Source of the DNA: Phycisphaerales bacterium
Lineage (GTDB): Bacteria > Planctomycetota > Phycisphaerae > Phycisphaerales > SM1A02
Direction of reading: 5' to 3'
DNA: 64,000 nucleotides
Assembly (NCBI GenBank): GCA_029260575.1
Contig: JAJDDB010000027.1
Location: 64,501 to 128,500 of the forward strand
The translations under genes were made by a program, and so were the position numbers. Positions 10,688 through 19,073 of the stretch are shown here, piece by piece (position 1 is the stretch's first letter; every line of letters starts with the position of its first letter). Under the pieces are notes generated by a model that worked only from the letters and a program-made list of their open reading frames with translations, did no database searches and was not told the DNA's origin.

Positions 10688-11782
10688 TCACTCCGCCATT
10701 GCAACTGAGTTTGAAGCACCAGTTAAATGGTTGACAACACTAATCGATCGCTCGATTGCATCGATGCTTACAACCTCCCAGTCGGCACCTGCGGAATGAA
10801 TGATGTCTCCAACCTGAACTGCTTCCTGCTTGCTCCAGCGATTCGCTGATCGCCCAATAAGCGCTGTTGCGCCATCGCGAGATTCAAGAATCGCCTTGAC
10901 CACAAAGTCGGGCGAAATTCCGACTTTCTGCGCAGCTACGTTATTTTGTTGAGCAGCGCGGTAAGCGTCGGCGATCGCAGAGTCAAGATCGTCCTTGATT
11001 TGAACTACTTTGTCTTGAGGAAGTCGTTCGGCATACATTTCTGCGAATGTCTCTCGAGCATTCGACCAATAACGCCAGTGCAACTCGCTACCGATCTCAT
11101 TCAAATATGAACTCATCAATGTAGTATCGATCCCTTTGCGCTTGGCGAAGTGTTGCCACATAGCCCATTCTGCTTCTTGAAACACTCGCCTTGCCTGATT
11201 CGTGACATAAGTTTGCTCGCTCGTTGTAGTCAGTATCCATGTCTCGCAATTGGAGTACCACGGTCGAGGGAGTCCCTGACTTCTCAACGAGTTAATTAGT
11301 TGATCGCGCGCACCACGCTTTAGTGGCGAACTGAAATCATAGTATTTGAGCGAAACGTCAAACTCGACTAGCTTGATGTGTTCGAGAAATTCTTTCTGAC
11401 TCATTTCAAGGCAGGCAAGCTCCTGACGTTGATATTCGCTTACACGGTACTCGATTCCTGATTCGATGCGTGATAGTCGAGCTCGCAATGTTTCGAGTTG
11501 CGACCACGATAAACGCCCAGTTGATTCCGCGTATTCTAGCTGTAACTCGACCGGCTCCCGCTTCTTGTTCCATGCAATTCGCCAATCGCGGCGTCGATCT
11601 TCGCCAAATGGCCAGTTCGAGATTGAGGTTGCCGCAAAGGACTCGGCCTGTTGTTCGAGTAGTTCGATCGCGCCCAAAGTTTCGTCAAAGATCGGATTAG
11701 ATTCTTCTATTGAACAGCTGCAAAACACAAGAGGCGCGATTAGCAAAGAAATGAGTACCAATTGCACTGATTTGTCACGCAT
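10688..11782 (-). CDS. Putative lipoprotein of unknown function
   Basis: A 364-residue protein starting at an ATG with GGAG eight bases upstream. The signal peptide LVLISLLIAPLVFCSC ends in a lipobox-like FC/SC, suggesting lipid anchoring. The mature part is helical and rich in Glu, Arg, Gln and Trp, with no recognisable domain until a short C-terminal region (residues ~320-360) that reads like a small beta-barrel (VGDIIHSAGADWEVVSID...). It converges on the alkyltransferase gene with only 6 bp between stops. Codon use is less G/C-rich than the neighbours. I cannot name a function. Confidence 0.75.
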   Translation of the reverse strand: MRDKSVQLVLISLLIAPLVFCSCSIEESNPIFDETLGAIELLEQQAESFAATSISNWPFGEDRRRDWRIAWNKKREPVELQLEYAESTGRLSWSQLETLRARLSRIESGIEYRVSEYQRQELACLEMSQKEFLEHIKLVEFDVSLKYYDFSSPLKRGARDQLINSLRSQGLPRPWYSNCETWILTTTSEQTYVTNQARRVFQEAEWAMWQHFAKRKGIDTTLMSSYLNEIGSELHWRYWSNARETFAEMYAERLPQDKVVQIKDDLDSAIADAYRAAQQNNVAAQKVGISPDFVVKAILESRDGATALIGRSANRWSKQEAVQVGDIIHSAGADWEVVSIDAIERSISVVNHLTGASNSVAMAE

Positions 11783-12115
11783 TGAATTATCTCCAAGCCC
11801 AACGCAGCTACGCTTTGGATTCAATTGGAACTATGACGACGACAACCGTCTGCGGTCCTGTAACTTGATTTCGTCAATCCATATGTTTCGCTTGAGGCTG
11901 AAATGGCTCTCGATTACGGAATAGGCACGGTTATTAAGGGGACCTATGCGTTGATCCTTGACGCAGGCCGCATTTTCTGCGCGTGACATCACGCCAATTT
12001 GCTAGCTAGAAACTTTACCTTGCAAGTTCAAACGTCCAACTTGTAACGCCAACGATCCAACTCCGAACATCGAATCCGCATCTACCGAATTGCGCATTGC
12101 ATTTTTGCGCATGAA
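11783..12115. other. Intergenic stretch without recognisable gene
   Basis: Upstream of the orphan lipoprotein gene. Short ORFs exist on both strands but none has a convincing Shine-Dalgarno or familiar composition. It must contain the promoter of the minus-strand lipoprotein gene. It leads into the 21-bp periodic repeat region. Confidence 0.5.
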
Positions 12116-12367
12116 CACTGCAACTTCGCGAAGGGAAGAATCTTCCGCACAGATGAAGCGTTCATCTCGCTCCCCGGGAAATCCGCCTCGCGACACGATG
12201 ACGCTGCTTCGCCAAACGACACATTCGCGGAGCCAAATGACGGCATCGGTTGGCGAACTGAAACATTCGTTTCGCCCGATGGCGGCTTCGGTAGGCTCAA
12301 TCACGCTTTCGCGTCGTCCAATGGCACATTGAGAACGCGAAATGGTGACATGCCTTGCGCCCGTGGA
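12116..12367. repeat. Degenerate 21-bp tandem repeat island
   Basis: About twelve units with 21-bp spacing, most easily seen from 12200 to 12346. Unit boundaries fall at 12221, 12242, 12263, 12284, 12305 and 12326. Units share an acattcg-type start and a ccaatggc/cccgatggc-type end, for example 12263-12283 and 12305-12325. Because 21 is a multiple of three, several frames stay open and read as heptapeptide repeats (SFGSANV, SGETNVS on the minus strand). A weaker continuation with the same period runs to about 12540. A similar island is present at 42191-42379. Confidence 0.65.
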
Positions 12368-12369
12368 CT

Positions 12370-12389
12370 GCTCACTGATGTCAGTGAGC
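12370..12389. repeat. Short perfect inverted repeat
   Basis: Nine-base arms (gctcactga / tcagtgagc) separated by two bases, located just after the best part of the 21-bp repeat island. It could be a protein-binding palindrome or a remnant; there is no T-run, so it does not look like a terminator. Confidence 0.5.
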
Positions 12390-12668
12390 AGATCACTGGC
12401 ATTGGTTCTCAGTTGACTGTGATGCGCGGCCGGAACACTGATTTGCGCCCAATGCCCACTATGGCGGGTGCATTGTGTACCGGCGGAAGTCCCCAGCTCA
12501 CTGTGGCGAGCCGGAAACCTGCTGGTCGCAGTGATTGATGTGCAGCATTCCGATAAAGATCGCGCCGGGATCGGCCGAGAAGTGAGCTTTGTGAAGCGCA
12601 CGCACAGCAAATCTTGCGCGTGAGTCGGAATGGTTCGTATGCGCTTCGCATGATCGAATGTCTTGCAC

Positions 12669-12766
12669 GAGCCGCGCCCGTCAGGAAGCGGTCTTGGATG
12701 TATTTCGTCACTTTTGCGCTGCAACTTGTCAAGCAGCGTGTTTCCGCTCCTTCACGGTCGCGGCTC
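12669..12766. repeat. Palindromic interspersed element, copy A
   Basis: A 98-bp element bounded by imperfect inverted 23-bp arms: left gagccgcgcccgtcaggaag (continuing cgg), right ccgctccttcacggtcgcgg (continuing ctc). Copy B at 39944-40015 has the same left arm base for base and a near-identical right arm, while the central spacers differ. Its minus-strand translation contains RPLPDGRGS, a peptide I associate with spurious ORFs produced by such repeats in environmental genomes (recollection, not searched). It lies 21 bp before the start of the following gene. Confidence 0.8.
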
Positions 12767-12787
12767 GTACAGAGGAAAGGTCTGCAG

Positions 12788-13585
12788 ATGCTCTTGCGTC
12801 CCAAAACTCGTCGTCCTGCCAGGGATCAACTGGTTCCCGATGCGGACAGTCTGTTCGCGCTGCGTGCGCGCAACTTCGCCACAACCATCGCGCGCGATCC
12901 GCAGCGATTCAATCTCACCGCGGAAGATGCAGCATGGATCACGCAGCGGGTAAAGGAATATCGCAACGCGCTGGCGAAGGCGACCCGCCCCTCCACCAGA
13001 ACGCGCCCAGCTGTGAAGGAAAAGAACACCGCCCGAGCGGAAGCGGAGCGTGTGGTGCGGGCATTTCGGAAAGTTATTGCAGCGGATGACCGCATCAGCG
13101 CAGGTGACAAGATTATTTTGCACATCAAGGAGCGCTCGACGAAGCCGAAGCGCAGGAAATGTCCGAAGAACCCGCCGGTTTTGATCTTCGAGGGATCGAC
13201 GACTTCAGGGTTGCACAAGCTGCGGTATTGCGAGGACCTTGGGACGGGATCGAAGCAGAAGCCGGTGGGTGCGGAGCGGGTGGAGATTGCGGTGGAATTT
13301 GTGCGTGTGGGTGAGAAGACGCCGAAGTTTCCTGAGAGTTTGACGGGTCGGCCGTGGATATTGCGATCGTTTTCGAGCAGTCCGTTCGAAGTGGACTGTC
13401 CTGACCCCGGAAGTGTGGGAATTACCGAAGCGGTGCAAGCGGTGTACTGGGGCCGCTGGGCGGATGCTGTGGGTGAAGTGAGTGCGTGGTCGCGAAGTTG
13501 CAAGGGTATGATGGTGGCGCCGCAGGTGGTGGCGCATTTTCACAAGACCGATGAAGGCGACGAGACATTGCGGAAAGCGGCGTGA
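12788..13585 (+). CDS. Unnamed repeat-associated family, member A (helical N-domain plus Fn3/Ig-like C-domain)
   Basis: 265 residues from an ATG with GGAAAGG seven bases upstream, immediately after the palindromic element. Residues ~15-110 are predicted helical (RNFATTIARDPQRFNLTAED...). A PPVL(I)xxG...LRY segment follows at ~130-150, then a beta-rich domain ending YWGRWADAVGEVSAWS, which resembles the last strands of a fibronectin type III or Ig-like module. It aligns end to end by eye with the product of 41310-41978, and its C-half with 40762-41148; member A has a longer, more basic linker and an extra tail. No signal peptide is seen. Function unknown. Confidence 0.75.
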   Translation: MLLRPKTRRPARDQLVPDADSLFALRARNFATTIARDPQRFNLTAEDAAWITQRVKEYRNALAKATRPSTRTRPAVKEKNTARAEAERVVRAFRKVIAADDRISAGDKIILHIKERSTKPKRRKCPKNPPVLIFEGSTTSGLHKLRYCEDLGTGSKQKPVGAERVEIAVEFVRVGEKTPKFPESLTGRPWILRSFSSSPFEVDCPDPGSVGITEAVQAVYWGRWADAVGEVSAWSRSCKGMMVAPQVVAHFHKTDEGDETLRKAA

Positions 13586-13737
13586 TTGACGTGAACTGAG
13601 CTTGGACGGACGAGTACCTCCGCGTGCGAATCGTGTTGCGTGAAGTTGCATGCTCAATCCGCTACGATTGGCCGATCAATGTGCTGATCTGACGCGTACG
13701 ATTCTCACACAAAAACCCCTTTCGGAACCACCTTCGC

Positions 13738-15102
13738 ATGAAACTCACAATGGTCGGCACCGGATATGTCGGACTGGTCACGGGCGCATGCCTGGCCAAC
13801 ACCGGCAATCACGTCACGTGTCTCGATATCGATGAGAAGAAGATCGCCTCGCTCAAGAAAGGCGAATCGCCGATTTTTGAACCCGGCCTGACCGAATTAC
13901 TTGATCGTAATATCGCAGCAGATCGACTTACATTCACGACTGATCGCGACAGCGCGTATCAGGATGCTGATGTCATTTTCATTTGCGTGGGAACGCCTTC
14001 CGATGAAGACGGTTCGGCTGATCTGCAGCATGTACTCGGCGTGGCCCGCGACATCGGCGACTTCCTCGATCGAACCCGGCCCGACGATCTGCCACTGATC
14101 GTCGTCAAGTCAACGGTGCCGGTCGGATCAACGCATCGGGTGCGGGACACAATTGCGAATCGAACAACAGTGCCGTTCTTGATTGCCAACAATCCGGAGT
14201 TTCTGAAGGAAGGCGCTGCAATCAACGACTTCATGAAACCCGATCGCGTGGTGTGCGGCGTTGAAGACGACCGAGCTGCAGAGCGATTGCGCGATCTGTA
14301 TGAGCCGTTTGTTCGCCAGGGCAATCCGATCTTCATGATCGACATTCGTTCCAGCGAGATGGTCAAATACGCATCCAATGCGATGCTGGCATGCAAGATC
14401 AGCTTCATCAACGAAATGGCAAACCTGTGCGAGTTCTACGGAGCTGATGTCTCCAATGTGCGCAAGGCAATGTCCGCAGACCATCGCATCGGCAACCAGT
14501 TCCTTTACCCCGGTCTGGGCTACGGCGGTTCGTGCTTTCCCAAGGACACGCTTGCAGTCGTCGGCATGGGCAAAGCTGCAGGATTCGAATGCCTGCTCAA
14601 CGCGGCAGTGCATGAAGTCAACCAGCGCCAGCGCGATCATTTCTGGTCACGTATCGAAGAGCATTTTCAATCAAAGCTGGCAGGGAAGTCCCTTGCCTTC
14701 TGGGGCATAGCATTTAAGCCGGAAACCGATGACATCCGCGAGGCACCTTCGCTTGCGCTGATGCGCCGCGCGCTTGCAGCCGGGGCGACAGTACGCGCAT
14801 TCGATCCTGCAGCCGGCGAGAACCTCAAGAGCGAACTCGATGGTGTCGAAGTGTGCGAGGATATGTACGACACGCTCGATGGTTGTGATGCGCTGATTCT
14901 GTGCACCGAATGGAGCGAGTTCCGCAATCCGGAGTACGACGAGATCGCAAAGCGTCTCAAAGCGAAAGTTGTCTTCGACGGCAGGAATATCTACCGCCGA
15001 AGCACAATGCAATCACATGGGTTTACATACTTCAGCGTCGGCCGCCCGCCGGTCGTGCCTGAACACGTCGCCAGTCAACCACGAGCTTCAGCTTCCTCGT
15101 AA
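13738..15102 (+). CDS. ugd: UDP-glucose 6-dehydrogenase
   Basis: Oxidises UDP-glucose to UDP-glucuronate with two NAD+, supplying uronic acid for exopolysaccharide or envelope glycans. The 454-residue protein begins MKLTMVGTGYVGLVTGACLA, the Rossmann nucleotide-binding motif. ICVGTPSDEDGSADL, KSTVPVGST, the NPEFLKEG segment, and GYGGSCFPKD with catalytic Cys266 follow, then the C-terminal domain (GIAFKPETDDIREAPS). All landmarks of the UDP-glucose/GDP-mannose dehydrogenase family are present. The gene is monocistronic as far as the sequence shows. Confidence 0.96.
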   Translation: MKLTMVGTGYVGLVTGACLANTGNHVTCLDIDEKKIASLKKGESPIFEPGLTELLDRNIAADRLTFTTDRDSAYQDADVIFICVGTPSDEDGSADLQHVLGVARDIGDFLDRTRPDDLPLIVVKSTVPVGSTHRVRDTIANRTTVPFLIANNPEFLKEGAAINDFMKPDRVVCGVEDDRAAERLRDLYEPFVRQGNPIFMIDIRSSEMVKYASNAMLACKISFINEMANLCEFYGADVSNVRKAMSADHRIGNQFLYPGLGYGGSCFPKDTLAVVGMGKAAGFECLLNAAVHEVNQRQRDHFWSRIEEHFQSKLAGKSLAFWGIAFKPETDDIREAPSLALMRRALAAGATVRAFDPAAGENLKSELDGVEVCEDMYDTLDGCDALILCTEWSEFRNPEYDEIAKRLKAKVVFDGRNIYRRSTMQSHGFTYFSVGRPPVVPEHVASQPRASASS

Positions 15103-15267
15103 CTCCAGCACTGCAAAGCAAATGAAGTGATGTACGCAGTTCGCGCTGTTGTCTTTGGACGACTGGCGTTGTAACAATCGAGCTTGACAGCACAGATTTT
15201 CATGAACGAATGCCGATACGTATCCGTATCGACAGCGTTACCCACTGCACGACATAAGGGGCGGTTC

Positions 15268-16086
15268 ATGAATCTGGTGCGCGAGCTTGATCGAATCCTG
15301 CGCGGCGAAGCCACTCGCATTGAAAATCTTCGTGATGGTGAGATTCGGATTCCCGTTGTTGGAATCTGCACAGCGATATTCATACTCGGGTTTGTCTACG
15401 GCTTCTGCATGAGCTTCTTCTCGATTGTCAACCGTGACGGATTCGAGTGGCCGATGCTTGTCGCGCCGGTGGTGAAAGTCCCGTTGTTGTTCATGCTCAC
15501 GCTGCTCGTGACGTTTCCTTCGCTGTATGTCTTCAACGCACTGGTGGGGTCGCGGTTGTCGCTGCTGTCGCTGTTTCGGCTGATCATCGCCTCGCTGGCG
15601 GTGATGCTCATGGTGCTGGCATCGTTCGGCCCGATCACATCGTTCTTTTCGTTCAGCACCGAGAGCTATTCGTTTATGATCCTCTTGAACGTAGTACTCT
15701 TTGCTATTGCAGGCATATTGGGACTTATGTTTCTGTTGCAGACACTGCATCGCCTCACCGTGGCGCCGATCGTGGAAGAATTGCGCCGCACGGCTCCGCC
15801 TCCTGCTACTGATACATCAGAAACACCGTCAGATGAAGGGATACCTATGGCTCCGCCGCAGCGCGAGCCGTCTTCGATTGATGCGCTACCGAGTCATCCA
15901 ATGTCATCGAAGGTCAAGGCTGTCGTGCGCATCTGGATTGTCATTTTCGGATTCGTAGGCGCACAGATGGCGTGGCTGATGCGGCCGTTTGTCGGCGCGC
16001 CGGGCATGGAATTCACATGGTTCCGCCCGCGTGGCGGCAACTTCTTCGAGGCAGTCTGGAACAACCTCGTTCACTTCCTGAATTGA
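15268..16086 (+). CDS. Hypothetical multi-pass membrane protein, paralogue 1
   Basis: 272 residues from an ATG preceded by AAGGGG at six-base spacing. About six hydrophobic segments: residues ~30-50, 65-90, 105-125, 135-160, and two near the C-terminus, with a hydrophilic Pro/Ser-rich linker at ~185-215. The C-terminal signature AWLMRPFVGAP is matched by GWVLRPFIGSP in the next gene, and the central KVPLLFxLTLLVTFPSLYVFN by KVPLLLLVTFALCLPSYFVLN, so the two are paralogues. The gap to it is only 7 bp. Unknown function. Confidence 0.8.
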   Translation: MNLVRELDRILRGEATRIENLRDGEIRIPVVGICTAIFILGFVYGFCMSFFSIVNRDGFEWPMLVAPVVKVPLLFMLTLLVTFPSLYVFNALVGSRLSLLSLFRLIIASLAVMLMVLASFGPITSFFSFSTESYSFMILLNVVLFAIAGILGLMFLLQTLHRLTVAPIVEELRRTAPPPATDTSETPSDEGIPMAPPQREPSSIDALPSHPMSSKVKAVVRIWIVIFGFVGAQMAWLMRPFVGAPGMEFTWFRPRGGNFFEAVWNNLVHFLN

Positions 16087-16093
16087 GACGGAC

Positions 16094-16750
16094 ATGGGCA
16101 CCGCCCCGCTCGATATCATCCGAGCCGAACATGGCCTGCCCACTCGGCGGGATATGACACGACTGCTCAGCACAATTGTGCTCGGCGGTTTGATCTACGG
16201 CGCTGTGATGGGCGCCTTCAGCGGAATCGGTCCGGACAATCTGCGCCAGATCCTGTTCTCCGCGGTCAAAGTGCCGTTGCTGCTTCTGGTGACGTTCGCA
16301 CTGTGCCTGCCAAGTTACTTTGTCCTCAATACGCTCTTCGGATTGCGCGATGACTTTGCACAGGCACTTCGCGCACTCATTACAGCGCAGGCGGGTATCA
16401 CGATTCTGCTGTGTGCGCTCGCGCCGTACACTGCATTCTGGTACATCAATTTCGAGCACTACAGACTGGCAATCCTGTTCAATGGGTTGATCTTTGCAAT
16501 TGCAAGTCTCTCTGCGCAGCTCATTCTCGTTCGTCTGTATCGCCCGCTGATTCGTAATCATCCACGACACCGAATGATGCTCGGCTTCTGGCTGGTGCAG
16601 TATGTCGCTGTGGGAATTCAGATGGGTTGGGTGCTGCGGCCGTTCATAGGCAGCCCCGAGATTCCGACCGAGTTCTTCCGTGAAGACAGTTGGACGAACG
16701 CGTACGTCGCAATTTCAGAAATGATCATGCGCACGCTTGCTGGCAACTGA
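16094..16750 (+). CDS. Hypothetical multi-pass membrane protein, paralogue 2
   Basis: 218 residues with six predicted TM helices and the family signatures KVPLLLLVTFALCLPSYFVLN (helix 2) and GWVLRPFIGSP (C-terminus), shared with the preceding gene but without its Pro-rich linker. It is co-directional and 7 bp downstream, so the pair is probably one operon and may form a heteromeric complex (inference). The gene is followed within 30 bp by tRNA-Val. I do not recognise a characterised homologue. Confidence 0.8.
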   Translation: MGTAPLDIIRAEHGLPTRRDMTRLLSTIVLGGLIYGAVMGAFSGIGPDNLRQILFSAVKVPLLLLVTFALCLPSYFVLNTLFGLRDDFAQALRALITAQAGITILLCALAPYTAFWYINFEHYRLAILFNGLIFAIASLSAQLILVRLYRPLIRNHPRHRMMLGFWLVQYVAVGIQMGWVLRPFIGSPEIPTEFFREDSWTNAYVAISEMIMRTLAGN

Positions 16751-16776
16751 TGACGCCGTACAATCGTGCTGTCCCC

Positions 16777-16850
16777 GGGCGCTTAGCTCAGTTGGCTAGA
16801 GCATCGCCTTTACACGGCGGGGGTCGCTGGTTCGAGTCCAGTAGCGCCCA
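16777..16850 (+). tRNA. tRNA-Val (anticodon TAC)
   Basis: A 74-nt cloverleaf. The seven-base acceptor stem GGGCGCT pairs with AGCGCCC, discriminator A. The D-arm is GCTC...GAGC, and the anticodon loop TTTACAC contains TAC (reads GUA and, with U34 wobble, other Val codons). The T-arm has TTCGAGT in the loop. CCA is not encoded; the next bases are TT. It sits between two protein genes and may be co-transcribed with the membrane pair upstream. Confidence 0.95.
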
Positions 16851-16916
16851 TTACATAACCAGAATTGCGCCCTCTCAGGCGATTTCCTCTTTTGCATGCC
16901 GAGAATCCGATTGAAC

Positions 16917-17648
16917 TCACTCGGGCATTGGCTTTGGCATGCGTTCATTCAGGAACGAATGCACAACCGACGACGGGATGACGAACGCAATGTTTTCAGC
17001 GGCGCGGCCCGAGAGCTTTGAGACAACGATCCCCAGAACGCGACCATCCTGATCAACCAGGGGACCACCGGAATTGCCTGGGGATATGGCTGCATCAGTC
17101 TGAATCATCGGTAACGCAGCAACCTCTCCGGCCAGCCGATAGCCGGAGATTATTCCTCTGCTGATGGACCAGCCGAGCCCAACCGGATGACCGATGACGT
17201 AGACATCTGCTCCGACGCGCGGTTCGAAATCATTTTGGAGTCGAACGGGTTGCCAAGGCTGATCGAGAGAATCGAGTGCCACAATCGCCAGATCCAATGT
17301 CGGATCAGCGAACGTCACGTGACCGGTCGTCTGCAACCCTGATCCGGTCTCAATGAGAAGTGCCGTATGACCGGAAACAACATGTGCATTGGTGATGACA
17401 AATCCGCGATCATCTACAATCACGCCTGCGCCGATTCCACGACCAGCTTGTATTCGAACAACTGACTGGCGGATGTTGTAATACAAGTCGCAAAGCGCGC
17501 ACTCGCCCTCCGGAAACGTAATTGCCAACTCGCCGCGAGGAGCGTCTCTTGGATCGTCAAATGGTCCCGTGTTCATGCCAGCTGTCGGCTGACATCCCAC
17601 TGCCAAAGCGCAGTTCACGATTATGATGATCAAACGTACAGCATTCAC
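16917..17648 (-). CDS. Trypsin-like (S1C/HtrA-type) serine protease, putative lipoprotein, no PDZ domain
   Basis: 243 residues from a GTG start. The N-terminus IIIIVNCALAVGC is a signal peptide with lipobox, so the protein is probably anchored in the periplasm. The protease domain has the full triad: TNAHVV (His), DPTLDLAIVAL (Asp) and SPGNSGGPL (Ser), with GIGAGVIV and IGHPVGLG typical of DegP/HtrA relatives. The chain stops soon after the protease fold, so the PDZ domain of true HtrA proteins is missing; a separate regulatory partner or constitutive activity is possible. It is divergent from the rRNA methylase gene across 122 bp. Confidence 0.9.
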   Translation of the reverse strand: MNAVRLIIIIVNCALAVGCQPTAGMNTGPFDDPRDAPRGELAITFPEGECALCDLYYNIRQSVVRIQAGRGIGAGVIVDDRGFVITNAHVVSGHTALLIETGSGLQTTGHVTFADPTLDLAIVALDSLDQPWQPVRLQNDFEPRVGADVYVIGHPVGLGWSISRGIISGYRLAGEVAALPMIQTDAAISPGNSGGPLVDQDGRVLGIVVSKLSGRAAENIAFVIPSSVVHSFLNERMPKPMPE

Positions 17649-17770
17649 GCGTCAATATCCTCCGCAGATTCACAGGCAGATGTTCGAATTCGATCATCGC
17701 CTATTGTACGCGAATCGATGCAACCCCTACGGCACTGATTGGCAGTCCACATGAAAGGGAATTCAAGAAG

Positions 17771-18949
17771 TTGACTGTGTCCGCAATTGACCCAACCAAG
17801 AAACGACTGACGCGCATTACCACCTCGCCGTTGATGACGGCGCAGTTGCGCGGTGAACTGGAAGCGCTCGGCCACGAGATTCAGGATGAAGACCACGTTG
17901 CGGTACACATCGGCGCGACGCTGCCGGATTGTCTGCGTTTGTGTCTGCAGTTGCGCACAGCGCTGCACGTGCTCTGGCTGATCAAACGCTTCCGCTGCCC
18001 CAGTCCCGAAGCGCTGTACACGCACACCGCATCATTTCCGTGGGAAGAAATCATTCCGAACGATTCGTACATCAGCATCACAACCAACGTGGACAATCCG
18101 AAAATCACCAACACGATGTATCCGAACCTCGTAGTGAAGGACGCCATTGTTGATCGGCTGACCAAGCGCACTGGTTCCCGGCCGGACAGCGGGCCGGATC
18201 GCAGCCGTATTGTCATCAACCTGTTCTGGAAGGCTGACCGCGCCTGGCTGTATCTGAACATAAACGGTCGGCGCCTGTCTGATCGCGGCTATCGGCGCAT
18301 GCCGCACAAAGCTCCGATGCAGGAAACGCTTGCTGCGGCAGTGCTTCTGGCCGCCGGGTATGACGGGACCGCACCGCTGGTGAACCCGATGTGCGGGGCC
18401 GGGACGCTGGCGATTGAGGCAGCGCTGATTGCGACCGGTCGTGCGCCGGGACTGCTGCGTGACAACTTCTCGGTCATGCACACTCTGCTGCATGATGATG
18501 AAACATGGAAGCGCATGCGACACGACATTCGCAAGTCAACCTCATCCACGCCGTCGAAGGCGATCATCGCTTCGGACAACGACGATCGCGCGATTGCTGC
18601 AGCGCGTCAGAACGCACAAACAGCCGGCGTTGAGCAACTCATTGATTTTCATCGGTGCGACTTTGCCGACACACCGCTGCCCGAAGAACCCGGCCTGATT
18701 ATCATGAACCCGGAATACGGCGAACGGCTCGGCGACGAAGAGGATTTGCGACCGACGTATGAACGTATCGGCGATTTCTTCAAGCAGCGCTGCCCAGGCT
18801 GGACCGGCTGCGTGTTCACCGGCAACCGCGCTCTCTCCAAGCGCATCGGCTTGCAGACCAAACGCAAAATCCCGTTCATGAACGCTCAGATCGAATGCCG
18901 CCTGCTGCAATACGAAATGTACGCCGGCTCGCGCGCGGAAAACATCTAA
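17771..18949 (+). CDS. RlmL-like THUMP-domain 23S rRNA (guanine-N2) methyltransferase
   Basis: 392 residues. The N-terminal ~165 residues correspond to the ferredoxin-like and THUMP RNA-binding part, and the C-terminal ~200 to the SAM-dependent RlmL/YpsC-type domain: RGYRRMPHKAPMQETLAAAVLL, NPMCGAGTLAIEAALIA (SAM motif I), and the motif IV region reading NPEYGERLG where relatives usually have NPPYGERL. The start is TTG at 17771 or GTG two codons later. Methylation of G2445-type positions in domain V is the family activity; the Pro-to-Glu change in motif IV is noted separately. Confidence 0.88.
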   Translation: MTVSAIDPTKKRLTRITTSPLMTAQLRGELEALGHEIQDEDHVAVHIGATLPDCLRLCLQLRTALHVLWLIKRFRCPSPEALYTHTASFPWEEIIPNDSYISITTNVDNPKITNTMYPNLVVKDAIVDRLTKRTGSRPDSGPDRSRIVINLFWKADRAWLYLNINGRRLSDRGYRRMPHKAPMQETLAAAVLLAAGYDGTAPLVNPMCGAGTLAIEAALIATGRAPGLLRDNFSVMHTLLHDDETWKRMRHDIRKSTSSTPSKAIIASDNDDRAIAAARQNAQTAGVEQLIDFHRCDFADTPLPEEPGLIIMNPEYGERLGDEEDLRPTYERIGDFFKQRCPGWTGCVFTGNRALSKRIGLQTKRKIPFMNAQIECRLLQYEMYAGSRAENI

Positions 18950-19073
18950 AACACCCTCCAACACGTCGGCAAATGATCAATCGTCGTCATGTTGTCGTCA
19001 TACTCCTGCTCGATTTGGTCGTAGGCTTGGTTTGTCAATCACAGCAGCGCAGTACTGCGCGATGGAGGCTGCA

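Noticed and set aside
12002-12724. 240-codon minus-strand ORF across the repeat-rich gap
   Set aside because: It runs through the palindromic element and the 21-bp repeats; its peptide RPLPDGRGS is a repeat artefact, and there is no ribosome-binding site.
16861-16885. Terminator after tRNA-Val
   Set aside because: Only a four-base stem (cgcc/ggcg) before a T-rich stretch; not convincing.
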